Source of the DNA: Cloeon dipterum | Lineage: Eukaryota > Arthropoda > Insecta > Ephemeroptera > Baetidae | Assembly: GCF_949628265.1 (NCBI RefSeq) | Contig: NC_088790.1 | Span: forward strand, 13,768,545-13,832,544 | Length of the DNA: 64,000 nucleotides | Direction of reading: 5' to 3' | The notes under the pieces: model-generated | The model's input: the letters and a program-made list of their open reading frames with translations, nothing else | Told to the model about the DNA's origin: nothing | Database searches by the model: none | Translations under genes and position numbers: made by a program | In this document: piece by piece, positions 54,801-64,000 of the stretch | How positions within the stretch are numbered: the first letter of the stretch is position 1 | Layout of the letters: the number at the start of each line of letters is the position of its first letter

Positions 54801-57800
54801 ACGAAGCAAAGCCCAAGTTCCCACTTTTCAAATAGGCTTTCTTCCGAGACCTGCATGTTTTAATAAGAAATTTCATGATTTTTCTTCAAACCTAGTGCCT
54901 AATTATATACTTTCCAACATTAGCTTGTACTTTAATCATGAGCGATTAATTTTTAGTTTTCGGAGATTTTGCATTTCAAAAAAACATGACATTTTTTAGG
55001 TCAAATGTCGTTGTCATTAAAATAGATTTTTTAATCTAAACTCAAATTTGAGAATGAATATGTCGACATTTTTAATTTTTTTCATATCCATTTTGTAGAG
55101 CACAAAAATTTAAGTTAAAAACGTAAAAATTTAAAATGGCATTTTGTATCATTTTTTTTATTAAAAAATGAGAACTTCGAAAAAACTTGTTTTTCAAGGT
55201 TAGTAAAAAACGATGATCGACCAAATCTCGACTTCTAATCATCCGAATTTCAAAAACCACATACCGTTAGACTCGTCTTGACATCCCTAAGTGCAATAAA
55301 GTGGTATGATTCCCACCAACCCCCAACCCCCATTTAACCCCCTTAATAACGTGAAATTTAGCATTTTTTCGGCCTTTTCAACACCTTAGCACAACGTTGA
55401 CGAGTAATTGTCTTCTTCAAACCAATTTAGTTACTTAGTTCACTTCAATACGAGTCAAACGATACTTAATTTTTGAAATTAGGACCACTACAACCTGATA
55501 TTTGGGTGACACAAAGTTTTTTATTAAGACGCGGATGCATTAAAATGCTCGATGAGCACCAAATCTCGAACTAAACACAAAAAGGTGGTCCTATTTACAA
55601 AAATTAAGTACCGTTTGACTCGTATTGAAGTGAACTAAGTAACTAAATTGGTTTGAAGAAGACAATTACAAGTCAACGTCGTGCTAAGGTGTTGAAACGG
55701 ACGAATAATGCTAAATTTCAGGTAATTAAGGGGTTAAAAGGGGGTTGGGGGTTGGTGGGTACTATACCCCTTTAGTGCACTTGGGGCCGTTAAAACAAGT
55801 CTAACGGTATTCGGTTTTTTCAAAATCGGATGATTGCAAGTCGAGATTTAATCGATCATCGATTTTTAGCAACCTCGGAAAACAAGATTTTTCGAAATTT
55901 TCATTTTTTATTAAAAAAATGAGGAAAAACGCCATTCCAAATTTTGACGTTTGTAGCTTAATTTTTTGTGCTCTACAAAATGGCTATGAAAAAAAAATTT
56001 CAATATATTATTCATTTTAAAATTTGAGTTTAAAATCCAAAAGTTAATTTTTATGACCTTGATCTTTGACCTACCACTTTGAGGTCAACATAAAAGCTGT
56101 TTGCCATGTTGAAACGAGTTAAACGTTTATTAAATTTTTGTTATAGTACACCCCTGAGCAAAAAGCTTTGAAGTATGCTCAAATAATTCCCAGATTGTGA
56201 CCTTTGAACATCCGCGTCGAGTTTTTGGATTGATTATACCCCCAAATCTCAGGTTCGAACCAACAGAATTAAAAAATAACCACCGCTAAATTCCAACGGT
56301 GGTTAGTTTTTTCAATTCTAATGAATAAAACCCGAGATTTGGAGTTGCAAAACTATCTCAGTATTGTCATCATGCGCGTGTATGTGGGCATTCTGCAAGA
56401 AGTAGTTTTCCTTTCTTTGTTTCTCATCATCCTTACAAGCTGCTCTAACAGAAGTATTGGTATTGCATTTTATTTTACTAGTTTTCATGTATTATACCTT
56501 TAACATACTTCATTCACATTACCAACGAAATTATAAACAAAATGAATATTATGAGAGGTGCATGAGGTATGCATGTTTACGCGGCTGCCGGCTACTATCC
56601 TTACTTATTGGCGTTGTCACTAGATGATGTTCCTGCTGTCAGAGGAGCATAATATTTGGATGGGGCATGTAATAGGCGCCAAAAATTTAAAATTTAAAAA
56701 AAAATGTGTTTGGTAACCCACTGTTACTTACGCACTTTTTCAGATGCGCAACTTTACACATGCGCGCTTTTTACGGGTACACCAAAAACACATGCGCGCT
56801 TTTTACGGGTACACCAAGAACACATGCGCGATTTTTACGGCACCAAGACGAATTAGGATTCGTTGCGGCGGACAAAAAGACGGCCGCGGGAGACGAGAAG
56901 TGTTATTATCACTTGCTCAACACGTGCAATTTCACGCCACGGCTGCGGGCAAAAGGTTTCGTCGCGGCCGCAAATGCGAATCCACGCGACTGCCGGTTCG
57001 CAGCCTTCGATTTCCGTGCATCTGGAGCGTGAATAAGTGCGAGTTACTCTAAAAAAGTTAAATTTTTACGCTGATCAGGCGTTGCATTTGCCTTCGAGGA
57101 CTTTGTGCCGTAAATTCGTTTGTTAACTCACTTTCTCTTGAGCCTTTGCAAATGCAGAGGTTGTTGACTCGCGCTCTTAACACCTCAACAGAGCCTTGTG
57201 CAATTAATATTCTGTGTCAGCTCCGTATATGGATTAAGATTTGTTCAGGGAAATCTCACTCTAACCAGAGGAAAGAGTTTTTTACATATATCTGGAGAAA
57301 AAAGCGCAGGATTCAAACAGATAAAATATATTCTGAAATTTATCAGCATCAAGTTAAAATTTTTAAATGTATGCAGTTGGGAATGGAGAATTGACTACCT
57401 CGTACGCTGAAGTAAGCTTCAATCGATAAAACGTTGGTACGAAGATGTAGGCGACCAAGGGAAACGCAATAATGTTGCTGTACATCGCCTCCCACAGAGC
57501 TGATCCATGGTAACTGAATTCTGCTGGGACACCTGCAAAGGAAGACATTTTTGGACATTTTAAACAATAAATTGAAAGCTTTTATTAGGCTGTATCAGTT
57601 TTAATTCGATCTGCACTGTTTAACCGTTGCTAATCAATTTCAAATACAAATTAATTTTACGACAAAGGATGAACATTTTGTTACAATAAATGTTACTGCA
57701 CAAATTTCTTTTTTATATTTCCTGAAAATTAAATTGAAGTGTCAGTCATTTGATTCCAAACTAATTATAAACATAATATTTTTCAATTAATCGTGTAAAA

Positions 57801-60800
57801 AAATTTTTTTAATAATAATTACTGCAGAATAAATGTAGAAAAATATTTTGATTTTTCCTACATGCTCGATCAATGTGCTTCACGAATAGTTCAGAGCCCT
57901 TTTAAAAAACACCGGAAAATTTAGAGCTAAATTATTTCTACCATTTGTTGGTCCTCTTATATAGAATACCCATTGTCAAATTATTCACGATACTTAGATA
58001 ATTGCGACATACTTTCGCGATCGAATCAACAATGAAATGTATTTCAATGGCCAATAATTTCACGCCTTTACATAAGAGCGTTTAAATGCGGAGGCTGCCG
58101 CTGCTTTTTTTTGCATCATCGGCGGCACGGCGAGAGAGTTCGTCGGATTGCATGCTTTCATGAAGCAGCGTATTATTTAATCTGTTAGGTGCGCTTAGAA
58201 AGCCAAATGCACGCTCTAGGCTGCTCTCTTTGACAAACAATAAATCACGAGTGCTTCAAGCGATAATGTTGTTACACAAGACAAGTGCGCGCTCTGGTCA
58301 CACGGGAATATAAAATCATTATTTGTAAACTAATGCAGCAAATAATGTTGAAATGCAAATTGTGTATTGCAAATGAAAATGCAAATGATACATGTATTTT
58401 TCTTGCTACACATTCTCAAAAAGGGCTGAAATTATTTTAATTCCTGAAACATAAACGAATTTTAACAGCTTGGGTTTCTTTCGCAGCAGCCTTGTAATCC
58501 TTTTGCACTCACAAAGGAATTGCATACTATGTAATTAAAGGTTGAAGAATTTAAATGAGGCTCATTTTCCACCTTGTTAATTTTCATTTGAATAAATATG
58601 GAAGGCAGCTCAGTAATTAATGTTCTTTACTGTCGGATTATTGAGCTGACACATTTTATGCATTAATGCACATAATAACTTAGTTGCTTGATATGCAAGG
58701 GCCGGTGCGAATACTCAATCGCTAATCATTGACCTGAAAACATGCAGCACTCGATATGGCAGCGTTTGCATACACGCTCATCCATTCATCGCAGTTTGTT
58801 GCGCAACAAAGCCAGATGGATGCAACTCACCTTTCATCGTGAAAGCAGATCGGCATGCATTTAAATTAATTCTGATGGTGGTTAAATCTCATATTCTATT
58901 TAAAGTTCAAACCTAAATTGGCAATGTTTTTGACGTGATAGTTTTCAGATAAAATTGATTAATCCATCGCACTTCTGATTGTATATTAACTATTTTTTAT
59001 TTTCAGCTTGACTTGATTTTATGACTGCTATCGCCGCTACATGTATTCTCAAAAACATGATTACTTTTTATAGCAACACCTCCTACCTATAATCTTATGT
59101 CAAAATATCATTGATTAAATATGGCTATGCAAAATCTACTTGTGTAGATTTTGCATAAGGAGGAGTTACCTCAATTCATTTTGAAGAAAGAAATTTTGTA
59201 CAATGGCGAATCCGTTATGACGATGGGGTCAGAATGTCTGTTAGTCAAGTGTTATGTAATTGTTTGACTTTGGACAAAATGCGAGTCACGCACTATTGCT
59301 AAAAGTCGGCACGTGTGCTTAATCTATGAAGCGGTATTAAAATTACCCAAGTGTTTCGCAGAATTAACTAAACAAAATTTCATTAATTATCCTACACTTT
59401 TAAAACATCAAAACGTTGACAGTTACAAAATTAATCATAAAACAGTAAATAAATTTTTGTATAGTTCTTGCAGAAAACGAGAAAGGAATATGTTATTGGA
59501 GTCTGATATTTGAAGAAAATTAGTTTGAAATTAAAAATGAATCTTTGAAAATCCAAAACCTATTAAGAATATAGTCTTTTGTAGCAGTTTTTTTCCAAAA
59601 TTAGAAAGTAAAGTTAAACATAATTTTGATATATTACATTAGTTTTCTTTGGTACGTTGTCACCAAATAAAGTAATGCTTTTTATTTTACGAAGAAAACT
59701 TAGCGATTTTAATTTGCAAGATTAAATTATGGCTTTGTCGGTTGCTTAGTTTCCATTTGTTCCATTGTTTAGACTCAAACCATTTTTAATCATATAAAAT
59801 AGAGCAATTTTTATATTTGATTTAAAGCCTTAACAAAAGTTGCAGTCTAGCATTCTGCATACCGAATTGAACAACCCTGATGATCTGATAAAATTATCAC
59901 GTCAGAGGAGATTGCTTTAATCCCTAAAATCCTCTATTTTATACCTCCGGTGCATCCCGACGAAAAGCAATTATTGCAATTATGATAATTTTTCCCATGC
60001 TTGGTTTCAAGGAAGAATACCGTCACACGTTCTGAATTTCAAGAAGGAAACTCCGCACTGGTGACATTGAATCGAGTCTGCTGACTATGAAGATAAACAG
60101 AGTTAAAAACTATTTCGCGTGCATGCAGCTGCTAGTAGATAACCTTTGATTTTCGCCTCTTGTATTGTCTCATCTCGTCATGTCTCAACGTTTGTATAAT
60201 CGCCTGTTGCGGGCGCGCTCACTGTGTCCGCGGGCCATTGTCTACATTGTGTTCACGGACGCGTGCGATTTTTGTGTCGAAGAACGTCGCTGTATTATAT
60301 TTGCAAAAGGCCAAAAGAGATTCGCGGAATTAATTTTATAATCGGATGTGTATGTTACCTGGACGATGAAATTTGGAATTTTCTAACGAAAATTGCTCTC
60401 ATCAAATAAATAGTTTTGTTTGGTAGCAAAACATTTTCGCTTTCCTAAAAAATATTTGCAATTTATCTATCATTTTCTTCTAATTATGGACTAGGATGAG
60501 TTTGTACTGTTAATTTTTTGCAATTATCTGCTACATCCAATGAGCCCAACTGTTTCGTTTAAAGTAAAGCCCCTTGGCTCGCATTCCCAAGGCATAATTA
60601 GGAGTGTAAAAGTGGGAGGAGATAATTGAGCAGATTGGGAATCTAATACTGGCTGACCAGTGTCAGAGATGATAGCAAAAAGTGGTTAGTTTAGTGACTC
60701 GAAATTCTCAAATAGCTCAACGGGATGGGAGGCTCACCGGCGCAGACTCGCCTCAAGCTGGTTTGCCCACCTTTCCAGCGGCTTTACGGATAAATGTCTT

Positions 60801-62127
60801 TTTTTACGATGAATAAAAAATACTTCAGAGCAGGGAGATGAAAAGATTGCAACATTGAGCCCAAGAACTTCTGTGGCCACTCGGACCACTTGTTCCATGT
60901 TATCCACTCGGCGGTGTTATTGAGACCTGAGACCCTGTGCTGAGCAGAGGTTAAAATAAAAGTGGATATATACTGAAAAATTCTTAAAAATAATATTTAC
61001 TTTCACTCTAAATATGTTTTTAAAAATTAGAAATCAACTACAATTTTCCCAGGTTACTGTTTAAATTTCTGAGAAAATCAACTCTAAAGTATGCATGCTA
61101 ATCAAACGATGAGCACTGTATCATTACTGATTATTTTGTCAGAGGGGGAATTTTACTACATAATTTGCACACCAACGAGATCGTAACGAGACGAATAAAA
61201 ATCAAACAAAATAAACTCCATTGATAAAAACTGTCTAAATTTTCGAAAATATTTGCTAAATTATGAAATAAAACTGTTATACTCAGTACTAGTTTGATAT
61301 TTGCACATTGTTGAGATAATTATTCAAACTAACAATACATACATATAACCAACTGTTAATGATGCGCAGGCCTCATGTGCTTCGCTTTGACTTTAATCGA
61401 TATGCTGCTTGAGAGTAGGCTGCGATTAAATTTTGACCAATGTAAAATAGAATTAGGAACATAATTATCGAAATTATTTTTTTTAAATCTACTTTTGCGT
61501 GGTTCCAAGTCTCTTATTCCTTTTAAAAGTATTTTTTTCAGCAAAGTAAAGCACAGCCAATTCGGAAGAGAATCTGATGCTTTGTATATAACAAGTAGAA
61601 AATCAATTTTTTTTAACTTTATTTAGTATTCACTTCCATTAAAATATAAAAATTTTAAAAAGATAAAGTTGGAGTAAAACAATATTATAAAGATCAGAAA
61701 AATTATATAGAAAAACTATAAACAGATTATTTATTCATCTGTATTTACATCTACTTAGATGATTTTAACACTAATTTTCGCAAAAGAAACCAGTATAACC
61801 CTTAAATTTAAATTATTAATTTTCATCATAAAATTTATCCTTTTTTACATCCAACAAAAATTACATACGCTTAACTTGAACTGTTAGCTGCCGCGATTAC
61901 TGACCAAGGATGAGGATGGCAGAGATGTAGCTGGCGAGGAGGGAGATGGCCGTCGGCAAGAGAGGCATGCTTCGGCCGCCAACGAGGTAGTCGGCCGTCG
62001 ACTTCTGCTTGCGGAAGATGGCATGATAGACGCCGATGAAGAGCGAGCCGCCCAGCAGGCCGATCAGCACGACATAGTCGACGGCGCTCATGCCCGTGGA
62101 AACGGCAACGGAGTCGTCGGCACCCAT
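51851..62127 (-). CDS. SLC5-family sodium/solute symporter (monocarboxylate/multivitamin transporter-like), 11 exons
   Basis: Model: 62127-61905, 57532-57399, 54472-54284, 53825-53671, 53618-53478, 53418-53200, 52908-52790, 52733-52579, 52521-52301, 52188-52088 and 52026-51851, totalling 1833 nt or 610 aa, the usual SLC5A6/A8/A12 length. The start is the first ATG in frame (MGADDSVAVSTGMSAVDYVVL). Family blocks include DYLVGGRSMPLLPTAISLLAS, ILGVPAEFSYHG, YLELRFDN, GGLRAVVWTDVLQG, the FDPNPFLRHT region, SVQRYCS, and SSLLNSMAAVVWQDF. An extracellular loop has N-glycosylation sites (NLT, NKT). The transporter should move Na+ with small organic anions or vitamins across the plasma membrane, with about 13 membrane helices. 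The substrate cannot be read from the sequence. Intron 1 is 4.4 kb, and intron 2 (2.9 kb) contains a foldback element. Confidence 0.9.
54551..54660 (+). repeat. 32-bp tandem repeats, left terminus
   Basis: Three units plus a partial of about 32 bp, each containing GCGCATGTGTTCTTGGTGTA followed by a CCCGTAAAAA block, with 1-2 differences between units. The same unit recurs inverted at 56745-56845. Confidence 0.85.
54990..55493 (+). repeat. Inner inverted repeat, left arm
   Basis: The arm mirrors about 55587-56095. The best-conserved part (about 55385-55493) includes TCTTCTTCAAACCAATTTAG and CACTTCAATACGAGTCAAAC, which reappear in reverse complement at 55597-55690. The spacer is about 93 bp. 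Confidence 0.75.
55587..56095 (-). repeat. Inner inverted repeat, right arm
   Basis: This is the mirror of the left arm with scattered substitutions and small indels, clearly older than the palindrome at 45127-47093. Confidence 0.75.
56242..56342. repeat. 100-bp imperfect hairpin inside the foldback element
   Basis: CCAAATCTCAGG near 56242 pairs with CCCGAGATTTGG ending at 56342. CAGAATTAAAAAATAACCACCG pairs with CGGTGGTTAGTTTTTTCAATTC, around a loop of about 11 bases. It looks like a miniature inverted-repeat element nested in the larger one. Confidence 0.65.
56745..56845 (-). repeat. 32-bp tandem repeats, right terminus
   Basis: Two to three inverted copies of the left-terminus unit (GCGCGCTTTTTACGGGTACA and following CCAAGAACACAT). 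Confidence 0.85.
56857..57032 (+). CDS. GC-rich open frame of unknown identity beside the foldback element
   Basis: Directly right of the element, after a possible acceptor (GAATTAG|G), the plus strand has about 58 codons with mostly G or C in third position in an otherwise AT-rich intron. The peptide includes AADKKTAAGDEKCYYHLLNTC and then RDCRFAAFDF before a TGA. It has three cysteines (C-x7-C, then one more) and is rich in Arg/Ala. No start codon or upstream exon was identified and I do not recognise it. It could be the last exon of a small plus-strand gene inside the SLC5 intron, or chance. Confidence 0.2.
59126..59157. repeat. Perfect 14-bp inverted repeat with 4-base loop
   Basis: TATGCAAAATCTAC (59126-59139) and GTAGATTTTGCATA (59144-59157) are exact reverse complements around TTGT. 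Confidence 0.8.
60846..60939 (-). CDS. Weak candidate exon of unknown gene
   Basis: After a fair acceptor (TTTTAACCTCTGCTCAG) the minus strand reads HRVSGLNNTAEWITWNKWSE and then WPQKFLGSMLQSFHLPALK. The composition looks protein-like, and the EWxxW pattern is faintly like the end of SLC5 loops. No convincing donor follows and no partner exon was found. It may be a relic of a duplicated transporter exon. Confidence 0.15.
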
Positions 62128-64000
62128 GCTGCTGCTGCCGCCGTCCAACGCAGACTGCCACCTGACTTTTACTCGCAACCTGCTCCTCGCGAATATTATG
62201 ACTCTCGCTCGCTCACTCGCTCGCTAAGAGTACAAGTAAGAAAGAAACAGTCAATGGAGGTTAAGGCCGGTGCCGGACGCGCGCCTACCGATTGTTGACA
62301 CCTGGGAACACGATGAATGATATTCACTTTTGGGTCCCTGATGCTGGTTATCAGTGGCATTGGCCGTGCTCTAAATTTGGTGCGGATTCAATGCTTTTGT
62401 GCGGCATCCATGAGGTTACGACCGGTTGCGGGGCCTTCCATATCGTTGGGCTTTATGAAATAATGCCAAGGCGATTACCCACAGTCAGGCCCTGTGACCG
62501 GAATTCAGAATTCCGGTCACAGGCCCTTGAAATTTCAACTAGCAACGGTTTTCCCAAAAGATTCCATGTTTCCAGTCCATATTTCAGAGAAAATAATGCT
62601 GTTGTCATTTTTCAGAAATCATATATATAATACATTTTCATTGTAACAATAATGGGGTATGGAGTTGCTTGAATTTGGAATGGCCAAAATAAAGAAAAAC
62701 TGAAGGCTTGCGATATATACGAAGAGCCCGAAAATAATATGCTTGATCTATAGAATATAGCGTGATGTACATCTTAAATAGTTTTGAAATTTTAATGCGT
62801 ATCTTTGTATCTCAATGAGAGTCACATATATACGGGGGACATGGGTTTTGAAGTCAGAGTGCCAATAAAATGTAATTTTTGTATTTCTTCGCTTTTTACT
62901 TAATATTATTTCAAATTGCAGAGGCTGTGTTAATCCGAAATAAATATAGATAGCAAACAAGAAAAAAAAATTAAGACCAATTTCAACATTACATAATTGG
63001 GTGTTTCTAAAAACATAAAGGCCAATGTGGTGAGATACGCCATATTAAATATAAAATTGTTTTTTTTTAATTAAGTTTTAAGTATTTGCAAGTATATATA
63101 ATTAGAAAATAACACGCTCTAGTTTGTATTATCTTCTTTGTGTATTATTTGTCTTAGTGGAAGCAGCTCATTGACCGAGATCAACTTTTTCAAAGATATC
63201 AGAAAATTTCTTTCACAAGAAATCGCTCCATTTTGTAGCGATTGAGATTGCAATTCAACTGAAAGGCCTAGGTTACACCTTTGGAAACTTGGGTGTCTGT
63301 GTGTCCATTTCCTCACAAACTGTACTCTATAAGGAGTACTTTTTTTAATAAAATATAAATCCACCGTGCAAGTCATCCCTAAAGATTTTTCATTCACAGA
63401 TATATCAGGAAAAGGTTGATCGTCTCATAATCTATAAGGATGTAAAGAAGTTGGAGAAATAAGTCTGAGGATAATTTTATTTCAGAAATAATTCCATATA
63501 TTTACACAGAAATAAGTTCATATCTTCTCAAATTTCTATATTTACAACAAAAACAGATAAACAGCAAAAAGGCCATCCAATTCCAAGGTAATAAAATCGC
63601 TTGTTGAAATTAAAAGGACAGTAAAATTGCGATTGTTAAGAAATCGCAAGCGAAATCTGTAAAAATAATATATAATATTAAATTACTTGTTGAGGAATAG
63701 AATGGCACTGACAAGGTTATAAACATCAGCTGAGGAAGCTTAAACTGAGGTTCAAATTAGAAAATGAAGGGAGTCGTACTGGCTAATCATATGAACGAAC
63801 GCAACTGTTAAAAATCACAATGGAAATGCCATTAAATTACAATTATTCGAGTCGGCCCAGGAATTAAAATGAATACTGTTGCTCTACGTTTACATTTACA
63901 CAGTCTCCATCTTAGTTTGGAATTATTCGTTTCGTTCGGGAGAAGCCCGGCTTTTTCCATCAAAACCTACTCGTGGACGGGATTAGTTTTATTGTCTGCG
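62128..64000. other. Upstream region of the SLC5 gene, no gene seen
   Basis: 62128-62290 is GC-richer and is the likely promoter and 5'UTR of the minus-strand transporter. The rest is AT-rich. Open frames at 62292-62630 (plus) and 63119-63397 (minus) show no domain or splice context. One GC-rich perfect palindrome lies at 62491-62523. Confidence 0.45.
62491..62523. repeat. GC-rich perfect 15-bp inverted repeat
   Basis: CCTGTGACCGGAATT and AATTCCGGTCACAGG are exact reverse complements separated by CAG. The structure would make a very stable hairpin. Confidence 0.85.

Larger units (their letters stand above)
54535..56854. mobile_element. Composite foldback element with tandem-repeat termini, about 2.3 kb
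   Basis: The outer ends are inverted copies: AATTCGTC then GGTGGCGTAAAAATCGCGCA at left, with the same in reverse complement ending at 56854. Both ends consist of 32-bp tandem units. Inside lies a second inverted repeat (54990-55493 against 55587-56095) with roughly 90% arm identity where compared. The right half has extra DNA, including a 100-bp hairpin. No transposase frame was found, so the element is non-autonomous. It lies in an intron of the minus-strand SLC5 gene. Confidence 0.65.
57533..61904. other. Large first intron of the SLC5 gene
   Basis: 4.4 kb with no certain exon. GC-richer blocks near 58080-58290 and 60170-60320 are candidate regulatory DNA. It also contains a perfect short palindrome (59126-59157) and a weak exon candidate (about 60846-60939, minus). 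Confidence 0.45.

Noticed and set aside
56250-56262. GGTTCGAACC, resembling a tRNA T-loop/B box
   Set aside because: No T-stem, acceptor stem or A box fits around it; it lies inside an imperfect hairpin of a repeat element.
56857-57032. FTPRL in the orphan frame, which recalls FxPRL-amide (pyrokinin-type) peptides
   Set aside because: It is followed by Arg-Ala-Lys with no Gly amidation donor, and there is no signal peptide, so it is not a usable neuropeptide motif.
62128-62178. N-terminal extension of the transporter starting at 62178
   Set aside because: The codon there is TTG; the first in-frame ATG is at 62127 and gives a normal SLC5 N-terminus.
62292-62630. 112-codon plus-strand open frame upstream of the transporter
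   Set aside because: No domain, no codon bias and no splice context, and part of it is a perfect palindrome.
1-64000. CRISPR arrays, bacterial operons, riboswitches, rRNA or snRNA genes
   Set aside because: None was seen; gene structure is eukaryotic throughout, and no snRNA or tRNA consensus was found by eye.

Overview
This window is animal nuclear DNA, most likely from an arthropod and probably an insect. It is AT-rich, its genes have many short GT-AG introns, and its genes include a Star/FkbM-like family and a bifunctional pseudouridine-degrading enzyme often annotated in invertebrates. The species cannot be fixed by reading alone; an early-branching insect is only a guess. Exon-intron models below were built by hand from splice sites and reading phase. 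Each complete model adds up to a whole number of codons, but none has been checked against RNA.

Layout. (1) 1-16 kb is almost gene-free. It holds an integrase scrap at the left edge and one convincing first coding exon on the minus strand (11743-11913), whose other exons would lie left of the window across an intron of more than 11 kb. (2) 16.4-18.4 kb: an intronless, GC-rich gene for a fused pseudouridine-5'-phosphate glycosidase and PfkB kinase (minus). (3) 20.1-25.9 kb: a GALK2-type GHMP sugar kinase (plus) whose sixth intron contains a whole SET-MYND (SMYD4-like) gene on the same strand. (4) 26.0-36.2 kb: a minus-strand tandem array of Star-like FkbM-domain membrane proteins, with four intact genes and two decayed copies. 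(5) 38.1-48.2 kb: a SAM + acidic/tyrosine/proline-rich + SH2 adaptor of the SLP-76/BLNK type (plus), 535 aa, with two candidate internal alternative first exons. One of its introns carries a near-perfect 2 kb palindromic element. (6) 49.4-51.5 kb: a class A GPCR (plus). (7) 51.9-62.1 kb: an SLC5-family sodium/solute symporter (minus), 610 aa in 11 exons. One intron holds a second, older foldback element whose ends are 32-bp tandem repeats. (8) 62.1-64 kb: no gene seen.

The genes do not form one pathway. Two are soluble metabolic enzymes for salvage or sugar-nucleotide chemistry (pseudouridine breakdown, GalNAc phosphorylation). Three are signalling or transport proteins (adaptor, GPCR, symporter). 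The FkbM array is a local gene-family expansion. The most unusual structures are the young palindrome, whose intronic transcript should fold into an 851-bp duplex, the FkbM array with its motif loss and pseudogenes, the gene nested inside GALK2, and the alternative starts that would split the adaptor into SAM-containing and SAM-less forms.
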